From Ch67 sp964491665 (lineage in GTDB: Bacteria; Pseudomonadota; Gammaproteobacteria; Pseudomonadales; Ketobacteraceae): a stretch of DNA of 13,472 nt. Positions within the stretch are counted from its first letter, which is position 1. Every line of letters begins with the position of its first letter. Below the pieces are notes generated by a model that was not told where the DNA came from, searched no databases, and saw only the letters and a list, made by a program, of their open reading frames with translations. A program made the position numbers and the translations under genes. This document shows, one piece after another, positions 1-7,103 of the stretch. Location of the stretch: NCBI GenBank assembly GCA_964491665.1, contig CAZBII010000129.1:1-13472 (forward strand), in the 5' to 3' direction.

Positions 1-416
1 GCATCCTGGACTGGTACAAGGCCAACACCACACAAAAGGAATACGACAAGACCACCGATCCCGGCGTGCTGTCCGTCTCCCGCATCTACCGCTACTACAA
101 GCATTATGGCTACGCCACCATCGTCATGGGCGCCAGCTTCCGCAACACCGGCGAAATCGAGGCACTGGCCGGCTGCGACCGCCTCACCATCAGCCCGCAA
201 CTGATGGATGAACTGCAAAACGACAGCGGCAACCTGCCGCGCATGCTGTCTCCGGACACCGTTCAGTGCAGCGACGCCCGCATCAGCCTGGACGAAAAAA
301 CCTTCCGCTGGATGCTGAACGAGGACGCCATGGCCACCGAAAAACTGGCCGAAGGCATCCGCAATTTCGCGAAGGATCAGGTACTGCTGGAAGAGATGCT
401 GAAAAAGCGGATCTGA
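1..416 (+). CDS. tal: Transaldolase, C-terminal part (5' end outside window)
   Basis: Class I transaldolase of the non-oxidative pentose phosphate pathway. It is a cytosolic enzyme that moves a dihydroxyacetone unit from sedoheptulose-7-phosphate to glyceraldehyde-3-phosphate. The visible frame starts at base 3 (ILDWYKANT) and gives 137 residues to the TGA at 414-416. Against my memory of E. coli TalB (about 317 residues), roughly 180 N-terminal residues are missing, including the Schiff-base Lys. The phosphate-binding segment MGASFRN is present at local residues 42-48, followed by AGCDRLTISP and the usual C-terminal KLAEGIRNFAKDQ helix. An internal Met at base 66 is not the true start, because homology continues upstream to the window edge. 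The gene is convergent with rssC, 63 bases away. The family is certain. Which tal paralogue it is cannot be told from this fragment. Confidence 0.96.
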   Translation, partial: ILDWYKANTTQKEYDKTTDPGVLSVSRIYRYYKHYGYATIVMGASFRNTGEIEALAGCDRLTISPQLMDELQNDSGNLPRMLSPDTVQCSDARISLDEKTFRWMLNEDAMATEKLAEGIRNFAKDQVLLEEMLKKRI

Positions 417-429
417 CGGGAACTGAAGT

Positions 430-445
430 GGCTCAGGGATGAGCC
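430..445. terminator. Weak hairpin between convergent tal and rssC
   Basis: A 5-bp stem GGCTC/GAGCC with a 6-base loop lies 14 bases after the tal stop and 35 bases beyond the rssC stop. No T-tract follows on either strand, so it is at best a weak intrinsic terminator. It is the only hairpin I see in the 63-base gap. Confidence 0.22.
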
Positions 446-479
446 GGATGGGAACTGGATCGGCGGGGCATTGCGGAAA

Positions 480-1028
480 TTACATCAGGTGTCGCTTGGA
501 ATCCTGCACGGGGGGCGCATCCTGGGTGCGCTCCACCTGGTCGCATTCCAGTGCCGCCACCACATCCTTGAACGTTTCCCGGTTCTTCTCGTTCATTTCC
601 ATCAGAATGCGGTGCGCTTCCAGCACCTTGTCGCAGGCGCTGCCCTGGGTGCAGGGGATATTGGGCATTTCCGACATGGGGGGATTCTTGACGGGGGCTT
701 CGTGCACGATATTGAAGACTTTTTCGAAACCCATGGAACTGAGAACGCGGGAGACATCGGGGCGGGTGCTGATGATCAGCGGCTTCTGGTTGAAACGTTT
801 TCGCATCTGGATGGCAATCTTGGCCATCAGTCCCAACGCCGTGGAATCAATGACGCTGGTTTCACTCAGATCGATTACCACAGAATTCAGATGTGTATCA
901 TGGAACAGGTTTTCGATGAAACCATCCAGAGTGGCACAGATAGGAACCCGGATTTCACCCACCAGCTTGACGACATAAGTGCCCTGATGGACCGCATACA
1001 GCGCTTTACCGCAATTGGATTCAGCCAT
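480..1028 (-). CDS. rssC: STAS-domain anti-sigma factor antagonist, RssC-like
   Basis: A 182-residue cytosolic protein with an N-terminal STAS domain (about residues 8-110). The signature VIDLSETSVIDSTALG carries the phosphorylatable Ser62 in the DST motif. In this family the antagonist binds a switch-protein kinase/anti-sigma when unphosphorylated and is released when that Ser is phosphorylated. Residues 110-182 form a charged, Cys-containing extension (C126, C132, C162) beyond the usual roughly 100-residue STAS core; its role is unknown to me. The gene follows rssB by 8 bases, so the two are surely cotranscribed, and the RssB PP2C domain is the obvious phosphatase for Ser62. I chose the ATG at 1028. 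A TTG at 1052 would add 8 residues and overlap rssB, but neither start has a strong Shine-Dalgarno. No anti-sigma kinase gene is visible here, so the third partner must lie elsewhere. Confidence 0.86.
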   Translation of the reverse strand: MAESNCGKALYAVHQGTYVVKLVGEIRVPICATLDGFIENLFHDTHLNSVVIDLSETSVIDSTALGLMAKIAIQMRKRFNQKPLIISTRPDVSRVLSSMGFEKVFNIVHEAPVKNPPMSEMPNIPCTQGSACDKVLEAHRILMEMNEKNRETFKDVVAALECDQVERTQDAPPVQDSKRHLM

Positions 1029-1036
1029 GTTGGTAC

Positions 1037-2236
1037 TTAACTGCCCTTGCAAGATACTGTCATGATGGCGATGTCATCGGGAACCGCCTGATGGCGGCGC
1101 AAATCCAGATGATCCAGAAGGTGCGGGATATTATGAATCCCTTTCCCCACCATTTCCATAAGAAAGGCTTCTTTTTCTGCCACCGACTTCTGCGGCATGA
1201 CCTCCAGAATCCCGTCTGAAAACATCACCAGCTCGAAGCTCTCACCAATATCAACTGTCTGATTTTCATAGAGAACATCGTCAAACAGCCCAACCGGCAG
1301 CCCCTTGCCTTCCAGCGCGATGGTCTGGCCCTTTGTGACCAGCAGCGGCGGCGGAAAGTGGGCTGCGCTGCAATACACGATCTGGCGGGCATCCAGGTCG
1401 ATCAGGCCGCAGAAAATGGCCAGATGCTTGCCCAGACCCAGCGGAATCAGTTCCTCGTTGGCCCGGCAGAGAATGTCGGCGGGCAAAAGCTGACGCGGAT
1501 TGGCGGAATCCCGGTAGCGCTGCTTGACCCGGTTGGCCATGGTTTTCAGCAACACCGTAATAAATGCGGAGGAAGCGCCATGCCCGGAGACGTCCGCCAG
1601 ATAAAAACCGATCTGTTGCGGCCCGATACTGAAATAATCGACAAAGTCGCCGCTCAGATAGAGCGAGGGAATGATGCGGTATTCGATATGGACGTTGCCG
1701 TAATCCCGCGCCGGTGCCGGCAGCATCTTGAGCTGCACCGCCCTGCCCGCTTCCTGGTCTTCCTTCAGCAGACGCAGGCTCTCGTTCAGTTCCCGGTTCT
1801 TGGTTTCCAGCGCTTCCCGGTAGAGCCGGTTCTGGCGAATCAGATGATGCTCTTCATAGGCTCGATTGACGGCATGCACCAGAACAGCGCGATCGTTAAG
1901 AGGTTTCGCCAGACAGTCCGCCGCGCCCAGGCGCAGTGCCGCAATCATGCCCTCGGTATCGCCAACACGGGACAGCATGATGATCTGCGTTTCAGATTCG
2001 GAGGATGTGATTTCACGGAGAATGGACAGACCATCAGTACCGGTCACACCCAGGTCACAGATGACCACGGAGGGTTGCTGCAGGCGCCAGTACTCCACCC
2101 CCTGCGTGCCGCCGGACTCAAGATGAATCTGGAAGCCTTCGCGACTCAGCCACCCCGCCATCGATGCGCGCAGCTCTGGCTCCTGATCAATGATGAGTAC
2201 GATCCCATCCTGCTTGTTGTGATGCATCGGCTTCAT
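1037..2236 (-). CDS. rssB: RssB-type response regulator with active-looking PP2C phosphatase
   Basis: A 399-residue cytosolic signalling protein. Residues 11-125 are a CheY-like receiver: phospho-acceptor D61 in VVICDLG, S89 and K111 (LAKP). Residues about 128-170 are a helical, probably coiled-coil linker. Residues about 175-395 are a SpoIIE/RsbU-type PP2C phosphatase with its metal-binding acids in place: SGD (D197), ADVSGHG (D215), FSDG (D341) and PDD (D387, D388). E. coli RssB has a degenerate C-terminal phosphatase fold and delivers sigma-S to ClpXP. This one keeps the catalytic acids and sits beside an STAS antagonist, which fits the Pseudomonas RssB/RssC arrangement, where the phosphatase acts on the antagonist. 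The first receiver acidic pair reads DQ (17-18) instead of the usual two acids. I chose the ATG at 2236; AAGGA lies upstream at a long 14-base spacing. An in-frame TTG at 2314 adds 26 residues that do not look like receiver sequence. Confidence 0.9.
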   Translation of the reverse strand: MKPMHHNKQDGIVLIIDQEPELRASMAGWLSREGFQIHLESGGTQGVEYWRLQQPSVVICDLGVTGTDGLSILREITSSESETQIIMLSRVGDTEGMIAALRLGAADCLAKPLNDRAVLVHAVNRAYEEHHLIRQNRLYREALETKNRELNESLRLLKEDQEAGRAVQLKMLPAPARDYGNVHIEYRIIPSLYLSGDFVDYFSIGPQQIGFYLADVSGHGASSAFITVLLKTMANRVKQRYRDSANPRQLLPADILCRANEELIPLGLGKHLAIFCGLIDLDARQIVYCSAAHFPPPLLVTKGQTIALEGKGLPVGLFDDVLYENQTVDIGESFELVMFSDGILEVMPQKSVAEKEAFLMEMVGKGIHNIPHLLDHLDLRRHQAVPDDIAIMTVSCKGS

Positions 2237-2320
2237 GATGCCGAGAGGTATCCTTCTGACAGTGAATTCACGTTGCAACAGGCTGCAAAACAGAACCGTC
2301 GTGCAATCAGGCAAAGGCCA

Positions 2321-2349
2321 AAATTACTCCTCGCCCTGTGCTTTTGCAA
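2321..2349 (-). promoter_or_regulatory. Possible rssB-rssC promoter
   Basis: Minus strand: TTGCAA (2344-2349), 17-base spacer, TAATTT (2321-2326), about 85 bases before the chosen rssB start. The -35 is fair and the -10 poor (3 of 6). It is only the best sigma-70-like candidate I see on this strand in the 290-base divergent region. Confidence 0.2.
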
Positions 2350-2440
2350 CCAGCCAATCCGGCCATGCATGCAGGCGTTGCCAGCGGGTCCGGGGGATCG
2401 AAACTAAGTTGGGCAAAATCATGGCCATATTCCAGACCTT

Positions 2441-2449
2441 TGATATACT
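2441..2449 (+). promoter_or_regulatory. Extended -10 promoter for the PilZ gene
   Basis: TGATATACT is an extended -10 element: TG, one base, then TATACT (2444-2449). It lies 77 bases before the PilZ ATG, leaving a leader of about 70 bases. No clear -35 is found at 17 bases, which is usual for extended -10 promoters. Confidence 0.45.
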
Positions 2450-2526
2450 CAATCGAAACCTGCGTGACGCTGGTTCTACCCGAATAATGTCGACAATAAT
2501 AAGGCAGTGCCCATCAGAGAGGACGC

Positions 2527-2838
2527 ATGATCTTGTCAGAGCGCAGCTACGACGAAAAACGCAATTTCATTCGCATGAAGGTCGACACCATGGTGACCTT
2601 CACCAAATCCGACGGCAAGGAACGCTATGAAGGTCGCTGTCGTAACCTGAGCGGAGCCGGCATGCTGCTGGAAACGCAAAAGAAGCTGGAAATGGGCGAC
2701 CGGATTCGTGTCACCATTCCTTCGGAAGGTCCGGATTTTGCGCCGCTGGAAGCCATAGTCGAAGTGGTGCGGGTCATTCCACAGCCTGATTTGCACATGT
2801 TCCGGCTTGGCGTGGTGATCCGCCAGATCTGCAATTGA
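2527..2838 (+). CDS. Single-domain PilZ protein (c-di-GMP receptor)
   Basis: A 103-residue protein that is essentially one PilZ domain. Both nucleotide-binding motifs are intact: RxxxR as R12-N-F-I-R16 and the [D/N]xSxxG motif as N40-L-S-G-A-G45. It should therefore bind c-di-GMP, and single-domain PilZ proteins usually act by docking on a partner once loaded. There is no signal peptide or membrane segment, so it is cytosolic. The start is supported by AGAGAGGA at 2516-2523, just ahead of the ATG. It is transcribed divergently from rssB, ends 22 bases before a strong terminator, and stands alone as a transcription unit. From memory, P. aeruginosa PA2799 is a PilZ gene in the same place between rssB and the mlaA homologue; I could not align the two. 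The target is unknown. Confidence 0.93.
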   Translation: MILSERSYDEKRNFIRMKVDTMVTFTKSDGKERYEGRCRNLSGAGMLLETQKKLEMGDRIRVTIPSEGPDFAPLEAIVEVVRVIPQPDLHMFRLGVVIRQICN

Positions 2839-2860
2839 GTTCGCCAAAACCGCAAAAGAA

Positions 2861-2885
2861 AAAGGCCCGTTGAGGGCCTTTTTTT
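2861..2885. terminator. Strong bidirectional Rho-independent terminator
   Basis: An 8-bp stem AAAGGCCC (2861-2868) / GGGCCTTT (2874-2881) with loop GTTGA is followed by a 7-base T run to 2885. On the other strand the A-rich run at 2854-2863 supplies the T-tract. It sits between the convergent PilZ gene and the 509-residue-protein gene and can serve both. Confidence 0.93.
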
Positions 2886-2906
2886 ATGACTGCAGCAATG
2901 ACTGCA

Positions 2907-4436
2907 TCAGAGTGACGCGGTCTGCACAAAGCTGTCGAGATCGTGCGCAAAGGCTTCCTGTGTATCGAACACCAGCTTGCGCAATTCCAGTGAAACTTTC
3001 GGATCGGGAATCACGCGATCGCTGACGATTCCCATGCCGATGCGCACGAAGAAATTGTCGAGGCCTTCGAACGCCGATTTCACAATCAGCTTTGCGCTTT
3101 CTCCATTGGCCGCCTGCTGGAACTGCCCGCCCACCAGAATGCCCTTGCCTTCATTGCCGCGACAGGCCACCGCGATGAAGTCCGTGATGATCTGGTTCAG
3201 ATCTTTCGGCAGCACAACATTGATCATCGACGTTGGCATCACACCGAGCGCGTCACCTTTCACACTCACGTCCGGCACATCCGTCACCTGCGCCACCAGC
3301 TTGGCGCCATCCGGCTGTGACAGGTACTGGATGCGCGCCTTCATGTTCTGGATGTTGGTCACCACACCCAGGATCGACATGGTGCCATCCATGTGCGCCG
3401 TCAGTTCCCACGGCTGACCGCCAGGAATCGGCGGCGCATCCAGCGCAACGCGTCCACCGATCACCGGCACAACCCGGCCGTTGGCAATGAAGGTCTGGAA
3501 CTGTCCGCGCAGACTCTTGCTGTCGAGTTCAGCGGTCAGCAGATCACCCCGCTTGTCACTCAGACGCAGCGTCCCGGAAAACAGCCGGTCCATATTGACA
3601 ACATGCCCGGCCAGCGCCGGATAGTTCTGCCGCATTTTCTCCGGATCGAGAACAAAGGACGCAGTCATGCGGCGATAGCCCTGGCTCGTGTCGTGGTAGA
3701 CCACGTCTTCGACCCGCCCCAACTGTGCCAGCAGATCCCACATGGCAGGAAAGGATGCCCATAACGGTGCGATGACATTGATGTCCTCGGCACCCAGAGC
3801 AGAATTCATCTGAATGACCTTGTCGCGATACACCTGCGCTGAACTGCTGGCGGCCGGTTTAGAGAAGTCGGGCGAACCATCCACCACGATACGGAAAGTC
3901 TCGGCGGTGGCCTGCTGCACGGACGGCCAGGCCACCTGCCCCACGCCCAGCTCCAGTGAATTCTGCAGCAGATAGTGGGTCTCGTTTCCGGCTGGCAGCC
4001 GCTTGGCACGGACCAGCGCGAACATGTCGCCCATGGCACGCGCCTGGCCGCTGGCGTCAATACCCACCTTGTCCGCCTCAGGCCCCACCCGGTACAGCGT
4101 GCCATTGCGGGCGCCATACACTTTCAGCTGGCGCCACTCACCATCGGTTTCCGGCAACAGGTTGTAGTAGCGGTCGAGATTGAAGGATTCCAGCGACGCC
4201 CACAGATCGTCGACGAACTGCTGGGTTTGCTGGTGGAATTCGGTGTGCTGCAGGACAACCCGCTGCAGGTCGGCCATGGCCCGCATGTTGGTGACTGCGG
4301 TGGAAGTGTCGCCGGAGCCGGCGATCTCAATGGAAGGTTTCCAGCCCCGATTCAGAATGTCCGGGGTGATGGCAAAGCCTGTGGTGGCGGTCAGTACGAA
4401 TGCGGTCGCGGCGACCGCGCCTGAAAAACGCTTCAT
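2907..4436 (-). CDS. Exported protein of unknown function, 509 residues
   Basis: I do not recognise the family. The protein begins with a clear Sec signal peptide (MKRFSGAVAA, then a hydrophobic stretch, probable cleavage after residue 22, FA). No lipobox Cys and no later membrane span are apparent, so a soluble periplasmic or surface-associated protein is likely. The mature part has Gln/Leu-rich helical sequence near the N-terminus, then beta-rich segments in the second half, where sequence such as LFSGTLRLSDKRGDLLTAEL suggests a substrate- or lipid-contacting beta fold. That last point is inference only. The single Cys is in VACRGNEG. The start at 4436 is chosen because AAGGGA lies 6 bases upstream and the signal peptide begins there; in-frame ATGs at 4442 and 4493 fit the ribosome site less well. 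It follows mlaA by 144 bases on the same strand and is bounded downstream by the terminator at 2861-2885. A DUF945-type relationship crossed my mind but I could not support it. Confidence 0.85.
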   Translation of the reverse strand: MKRFSGAVAATAFVLTATTGFAITPDILNRGWKPSIEIAGSGDTSTAVTNMRAMADLQRVVLQHTEFHQQTQQFVDDLWASLESFNLDRYYNLLPETDGEWRQLKVYGARNGTLYRVGPEADKVGIDASGQARAMGDMFALVRAKRLPAGNETHYLLQNSLELGVGQVAWPSVQQATAETFRIVVDGSPDFSKPAASSSAQVYRDKVIQMNSALGAEDINVIAPLWASFPAMWDLLAQLGRVEDVVYHDTSQGYRRMTASFVLDPEKMRQNYPALAGHVVNMDRLFSGTLRLSDKRGDLLTAELDSKSLRGQFQTFIANGRVVPVIGGRVALDAPPIPGGQPWELTAHMDGTMSILGVVTNIQNMKARIQYLSQPDGAKLVAQVTDVPDVSVKGDALGVMPTSMINVVLPKDLNQIITDFIAVACRGNEGKGILVGGQFQQAANGESAKLIVKSAFEGLDNFFVRIGMGIVSDRVIPDPKVSLELRKLVFDTQEAFAHDLDSFVQTASL

Positions 4437-4506
4437 GCCCATTCCCTTGCTTGTTGTTATTGGTGGTTTGAGTCGGGCGCCGATGGGGGGCACCCGGCAC
4501 CAGCCG

Positions 4507-4512
4507 AGTATA
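4507..4512 (-). promoter_or_regulatory. Possible -10 box for the 509-residue-protein gene
   Basis: Minus strand TATACT, 70 bases before the ATG, with only a weak TTTCGC at 18 bases as -35. Between it and the ATG the transcript could form a 7-bp hairpin with one G-U pair (4475-4481 with 4489-4495). No terminator follows mlaA, so read-through from mlaA is also possible. Confidence 0.3.
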
Positions 4513-4580
4513 CTCCAGGAAATTGGCCACGCGAAACAAGCGGGAATGATTGTCTCAGGGCACTGATTTTACAGGCCGGA

Positions 4581-5297
4581 TCACTCGTCCTCGAACAACT
4601 CGTCCTCTTCCAGGAACTCGTCATCCATCACGCCATCCTTCACCAGATAGTCGCGACGTTGCAGGTAGGCCTCGCGGAAAAAGGTGTAGCGGTCCGCCGC
4701 CACCAGCTTTTCGGCCTCCAGCAGCCGGGCACGGGTGTCGACGACATCCAGGGCATACAGGGCGTAGCGGTCGCCCTCGGAATCCACTTCTTCATAGGGA
4801 CTGTAGAGGTAGTAATCGGGCACCTTGCCGGCGGTGTCACGCACCGTGCTGGGTCCCAGCAAAGGCAGCATCAGGTAAGGTCCGGAGGCCACTCCCCAAT
4901 AACCCAGGGTCTGGCCGAAATCCTCGTCATGCTGGTCCAGACCGATGCGCGAGCCAATGTCGATGAAACCGGCCATGCCCACGGTGCTATTCACCAGAAA
5001 GCGGGTGCTGTCGAGCCCTGCCTGCGCGAACTTGGCCTGGAACAGGTCGTTGGTGATGGTGCGGATTTCCCGCAGATTGTCGAAGAAATTGCTGACGCCG
5101 GATTGCAGCGGGGATGGCATCACGGTGTCGTAACCGACGGCCACCGGGCGCAGCAGATAGCGATCGAGAGTGTCATTGAATACAAAAACGGTGCGATTGA
5201 AGCCTTCCCACGGATCACGGTCCTGGCTGGCATGGACAGGCAGCGCAGCAAATGCGGCCATACTGGCGAACAAAATCCGGATCAACAGCGGTTTCAT
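4581..5297 (-). CDS. mlaA: MlaA/VacJ, outer-membrane phospholipid-removal protein
   Basis: A 238-residue MlaA (VacJ). MlaA sits in the inner leaflet of the outer membrane with a porin, extracts mislocalised phospholipids and hands them to MlaC for return through the MlaFEDB complex. Family signatures are clear: DPWEGFNR (28-35), FNDTLD (40-45), RFLVNSTVGMAGFIDIG (99-115), DFGQTLGYWGV (126-136) and GPYLMLPLLGPSTVRDT (139-155). Two things are odd. The signal peptide ends VHA (residues 21-23) with no lipobox Cys, although E. coli MlaA is a lipoprotein. The last 14 residues are also very acidic (DDEFLEEDELFEDE). The start at 5297 gives a proper signal peptide; the frame stays open upstream to 5615, but that part overlaps hvfC and has no MlaA character. 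The gene has its own promoter at 5345-5373. No mlaBCDEF genes are in the window. Confidence 0.94.
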   Translation of the reverse strand: MKPLLIRILFASMAAFAALPVHASQDRDPWEGFNRTVFVFNDTLDRYLLRPVAVGYDTVMPSPLQSGVSNFFDNLREIRTITNDLFQAKFAQAGLDSTRFLVNSTVGMAGFIDIGSRIGLDQHDEDFGQTLGYWGVASGPYLMLPLLGPSTVRDTAGKVPDYYLYSPYEEVDSEGDRYALYALDVVDTRARLLEAEKLVAADRYTFFREAYLQRRDYLVKDGVMDDEFLEEDELFEDE

Positions 5298-5344
5298 GGT
5301 TTGGGATTTCCATCTTTTCAGGGGCACTGGAACGATCGGCGCAA

Positions 5345-5373
5345 ATTCTAGCGTTTTGGACTGGACATTACAA
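5345..5373 (-). promoter_or_regulatory. Sigma-70 promoter of mlaA
   Basis: Minus strand: TTGTAA (5368-5373), exact 17-base spacer, TAGAAT (5345-5350; 5 of 6 to consensus). The expected start site is near 5338, about 41 bases before the mlaA ATG. The -35 hexamer overlaps the TAA stop of hvfC, so mlaA can be expressed independently of the hvf operon. Confidence 0.66.
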
Positions 5374-6168
5374 AACGGCGGCAGGGCGTTCCGTGATGCT
5401 GGTCCCCAAAATGACACCGCTTTCCCACAGGTGCTGGAGCGCCTGCAACGCGCCTTTACGGACCACATCTGCCGGCACGCCGGGCAGTTCCGCCTGCAGC
5501 TGCAGAATCGCGTCCTGACCGCGCAGCGATGAGTCCTGCAGCAGTTCCAGCAAACGGGCGGTGGCGGCACTGATTTCCATGAAGCGCACGCGGTCTTCTG
5601 CATTGCGGTACACAATCAGCCAGACCGGCTGGGCTTCCGGTTGCAGCGGCTGGAAATCGCGACAGATGCGATGTACGGGATAAGAGTAGGCGGCCACATG
5701 CGCCAGTGGTGACAGCGCCGGCCGGCCATCCAGCAGATCACCCCGTGGATCGCAGCCGGCAGGATCGATTTCGTCCGGGTCTACATCCACAGCCAGTTCC
5801 AGCCACTCGTAATGCGCCAGCTCCAGCATGAACGGCAGATCCTGCGGCTGTGCCGTGCGTTCATGTTGCAGGTAATGCAGAAATTCGCGCGCGATTTCCA
5901 GAAAGTACGGTGTCTGGCTGGCGTGACGTGAGAAAAAATCCCGCACCAGTGCATGCCAGTTTTGATCATTGAACAGACTGCGCAAAACCGGAAAACCATT
6001 GCCCAGAAAACTGTTGATGTTGTTGTAGAACAGGTCGCGGTAAATGGCCAGACGGCGCTCTTCGATGCCGGCAGGAGCAGGATTGCGTTGCGGATCCCGC
6101 AGGTGGGCGGCGAACTGCTTTTGCAGTTGCTGGAAATCCTGCCCTGACTTGTGCGCAGAATCACTCAT
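5368..6168 (-). CDS. hvfC: HvfC-like RiPP maturation partner (DUF2063)
   Basis: A 266-residue cytosolic protein of the DUF2063 family, the usual partner of DUF692 enzymes. In characterised Hvf and bufferin systems this protein forms a complex with the multinuclear iron enzyme and helps bind the precursor. The N-terminal domain is typical: FQQLQKQFAAHLRDP (12-26), RRLAIYRDLFYNNI (38-51), FLGNGFPVLRSLF (54-66) and RHASQTPYFLEIAREFLHYL (81-100). LPFMLELAHYEWLELA (111-126) follows, then a second mixed domain to the C-terminus. No signal peptide or membrane segment. Its ATG overlaps the hvfB TGA as ATGA (6165-6168), which implies translational coupling and fixes the start. The frame stays open upstream to 6336, but that stretch lies inside hvfB and is not DUF2063-like. 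The next gene, mlaA, has its own promoter over the hvfC stop, so hvfC looks like the last gene of the operon. Confidence 0.93.
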   Translation of the reverse strand: MSDSAHKSGQDFQQLQKQFAAHLRDPQRNPAPAGIEERRLAIYRDLFYNNINSFLGNGFPVLRSLFNDQNWHALVRDFFSRHASQTPYFLEIAREFLHYLQHERTAQPQDLPFMLELAHYEWLELAVDVDPDEIDPAGCDPRGDLLDGRPALSPLAHVAAYSYPVHRICRDFQPLQPEAQPVWLIVYRNAEDRVRFMEISAATARLLELLQDSSLRGQDAILQLQAELPGVPADVVRKGALQALQHLWESGVILGTSITERPAAVL

Positions 6169-7085
6169 GCTGTGCCCTGCTTCTGCTGTTGCATCGGCTG
6201 TGCATATCGCTGCTGCAGGGCGCGAATGGTCGTGACTTCCGCCAGCAGATCGTCCAGGGAGGGGATGTTGAAATCGCGTTCCAGCAGGGTTGGCTTCACG
6301 CCGAACCGCCTGTAAGTCTGGTCCAGCAGCTGCCACACCGGATCGATCACGGGTGCGCCGTGCGTATCCACGATGAGGTCGTCTGCTTCGTTGTAGTGAC
6401 CGGCCACATGGATATAAACGATGCGCTGACCAGGAATCTGGCGCAGAAAATCCTGCGCGTCATAGCGATGATTGATGCTATTGACGTAGATGTTGTTCAC
6501 GTCCAGCAGCAGATCGCAATCAGCTTCCGTGAGGACAGCGTTTAGAAAATCGATCTCACTCATCTGCTGGCCGGGCGCGGCATAGTAGGAGACGTTCTCG
6601 ATACCGATGCGACATTCCAGAATATCCTGCACCTGGCGAATGCGCGCCGCCACGTAATGCACGGCTTCTTCGGTAAAGGGAATCGGCATCAGGTCATACA
6701 GATGACCGTGATCGCTGCAATAACTGAGATGTTCGGTGTAGGTGTGAATCCGGTACTGGCGCATCAGCTGCCTGATGTTGCGTACCAGATCCAGATCCAG
6801 TGGCGCCGGGCTGCCGAGTGAAAGTGACAGTCCGTGCAGGACGAAGGGATGGGCCTCTGTCAGTGCGCGAAACTGCTTGCCGAAACGTCCGCCCACCTTG
6901 ATCCAGTTTTCCGGCGCGGCTTCCATGAAATCGACGGGGAGCAAATCGGCTGAACCAGATCCGGCGCTGCTGGAACCCTGACCTGACTGGACGACAGAAG
7001 CGTACCGCTCGCAAAGCGGGCCGATGAAGGCCCGCCGCAAACCCAGACCTGCGCCCTGAATGGCGAGAGTCGCGTGTTGGTTCAT
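6165..7085 (-). CDS. hvfB: HvfB-like multinuclear non-heme iron oxidative enzyme (MNIO, DUF692)
   Basis: A 306-residue TIM-barrel enzyme of the DUF692/MNIO family. Characterised relatives (MbnB of methanobactin, HvfB, BufB) use two or three iron ions and O2 to convert Cys residues of a precursor peptide into oxazolone/thioamide or thiooxazole groups that bind copper. The expected metal-ligand and active-site positions are visible in order: EAAPENW (55-61), H84 (VLHGLSLSLG), E118-H119 (TEHLSY), E163-N164 (IGIENVSYY), D195/N197/N198 (LLLDVNNIYVN), H206, H226 (YIHVAGH), D240/H242 (VDTHGAPV) and E269 (LLERDFN). No key residue seems lost. The ATG at 7085 lies 18 bases after the hvfA stop and lacks a clear Shine-Dalgarno, which suggests lower translation than hvfA, possibly coupled to it. 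This would suit a catalyst made from the same mRNA as an abundant precursor. It is cytosolic. Confidence 0.95.
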   Translation of the reverse strand: MNQHATLAIQGAGLGLRRAFIGPLCERYASVVQSGQGSSSAGSGSADLLPVDFMEAAPENWIKVGGRFGKQFRALTEAHPFVLHGLSLSLGSPAPLDLDLVRNIRQLMRQYRIHTYTEHLSYCSDHGHLYDLMPIPFTEEAVHYVAARIRQVQDILECRIGIENVSYYAAPGQQMSEIDFLNAVLTEADCDLLLDVNNIYVNSINHRYDAQDFLRQIPGQRIVYIHVAGHYNEADDLIVDTHGAPVIDPVWQLLDQTYRRFGVKPTLLERDFNIPSLDDLLAEVTTIRALQQRYAQPMQQQKQGTA

Positions 7086-7103
7086 TGCAGGAACAGCCGG
7101 GCC

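Noticed and set aside
1029..1052. TTG start for rssC overlapping rssB
   Set aside because: There is no Shine-Dalgarno and the 8 added residues match nothing. Kept as an alternative only.
1358..2407. Long plus-strand open frame of 349 codons
   Set aside because: It is antisense to rssB, whose receiver and PP2C motifs are clear, and its translation shows no domain and an unlikely composition.
5298..5615. N-terminal extension of the mlaA frame
   Set aside because: It overlaps hvfC, is Cys/Arg-rich nonsense sequence, and would bury the signal peptide inside the protein.
6169..6336. N-terminal extension of the hvfC frame
   Set aside because: It lies within hvfB in another frame. The ATGA overlap start gives a normal DUF2063 N-terminus.
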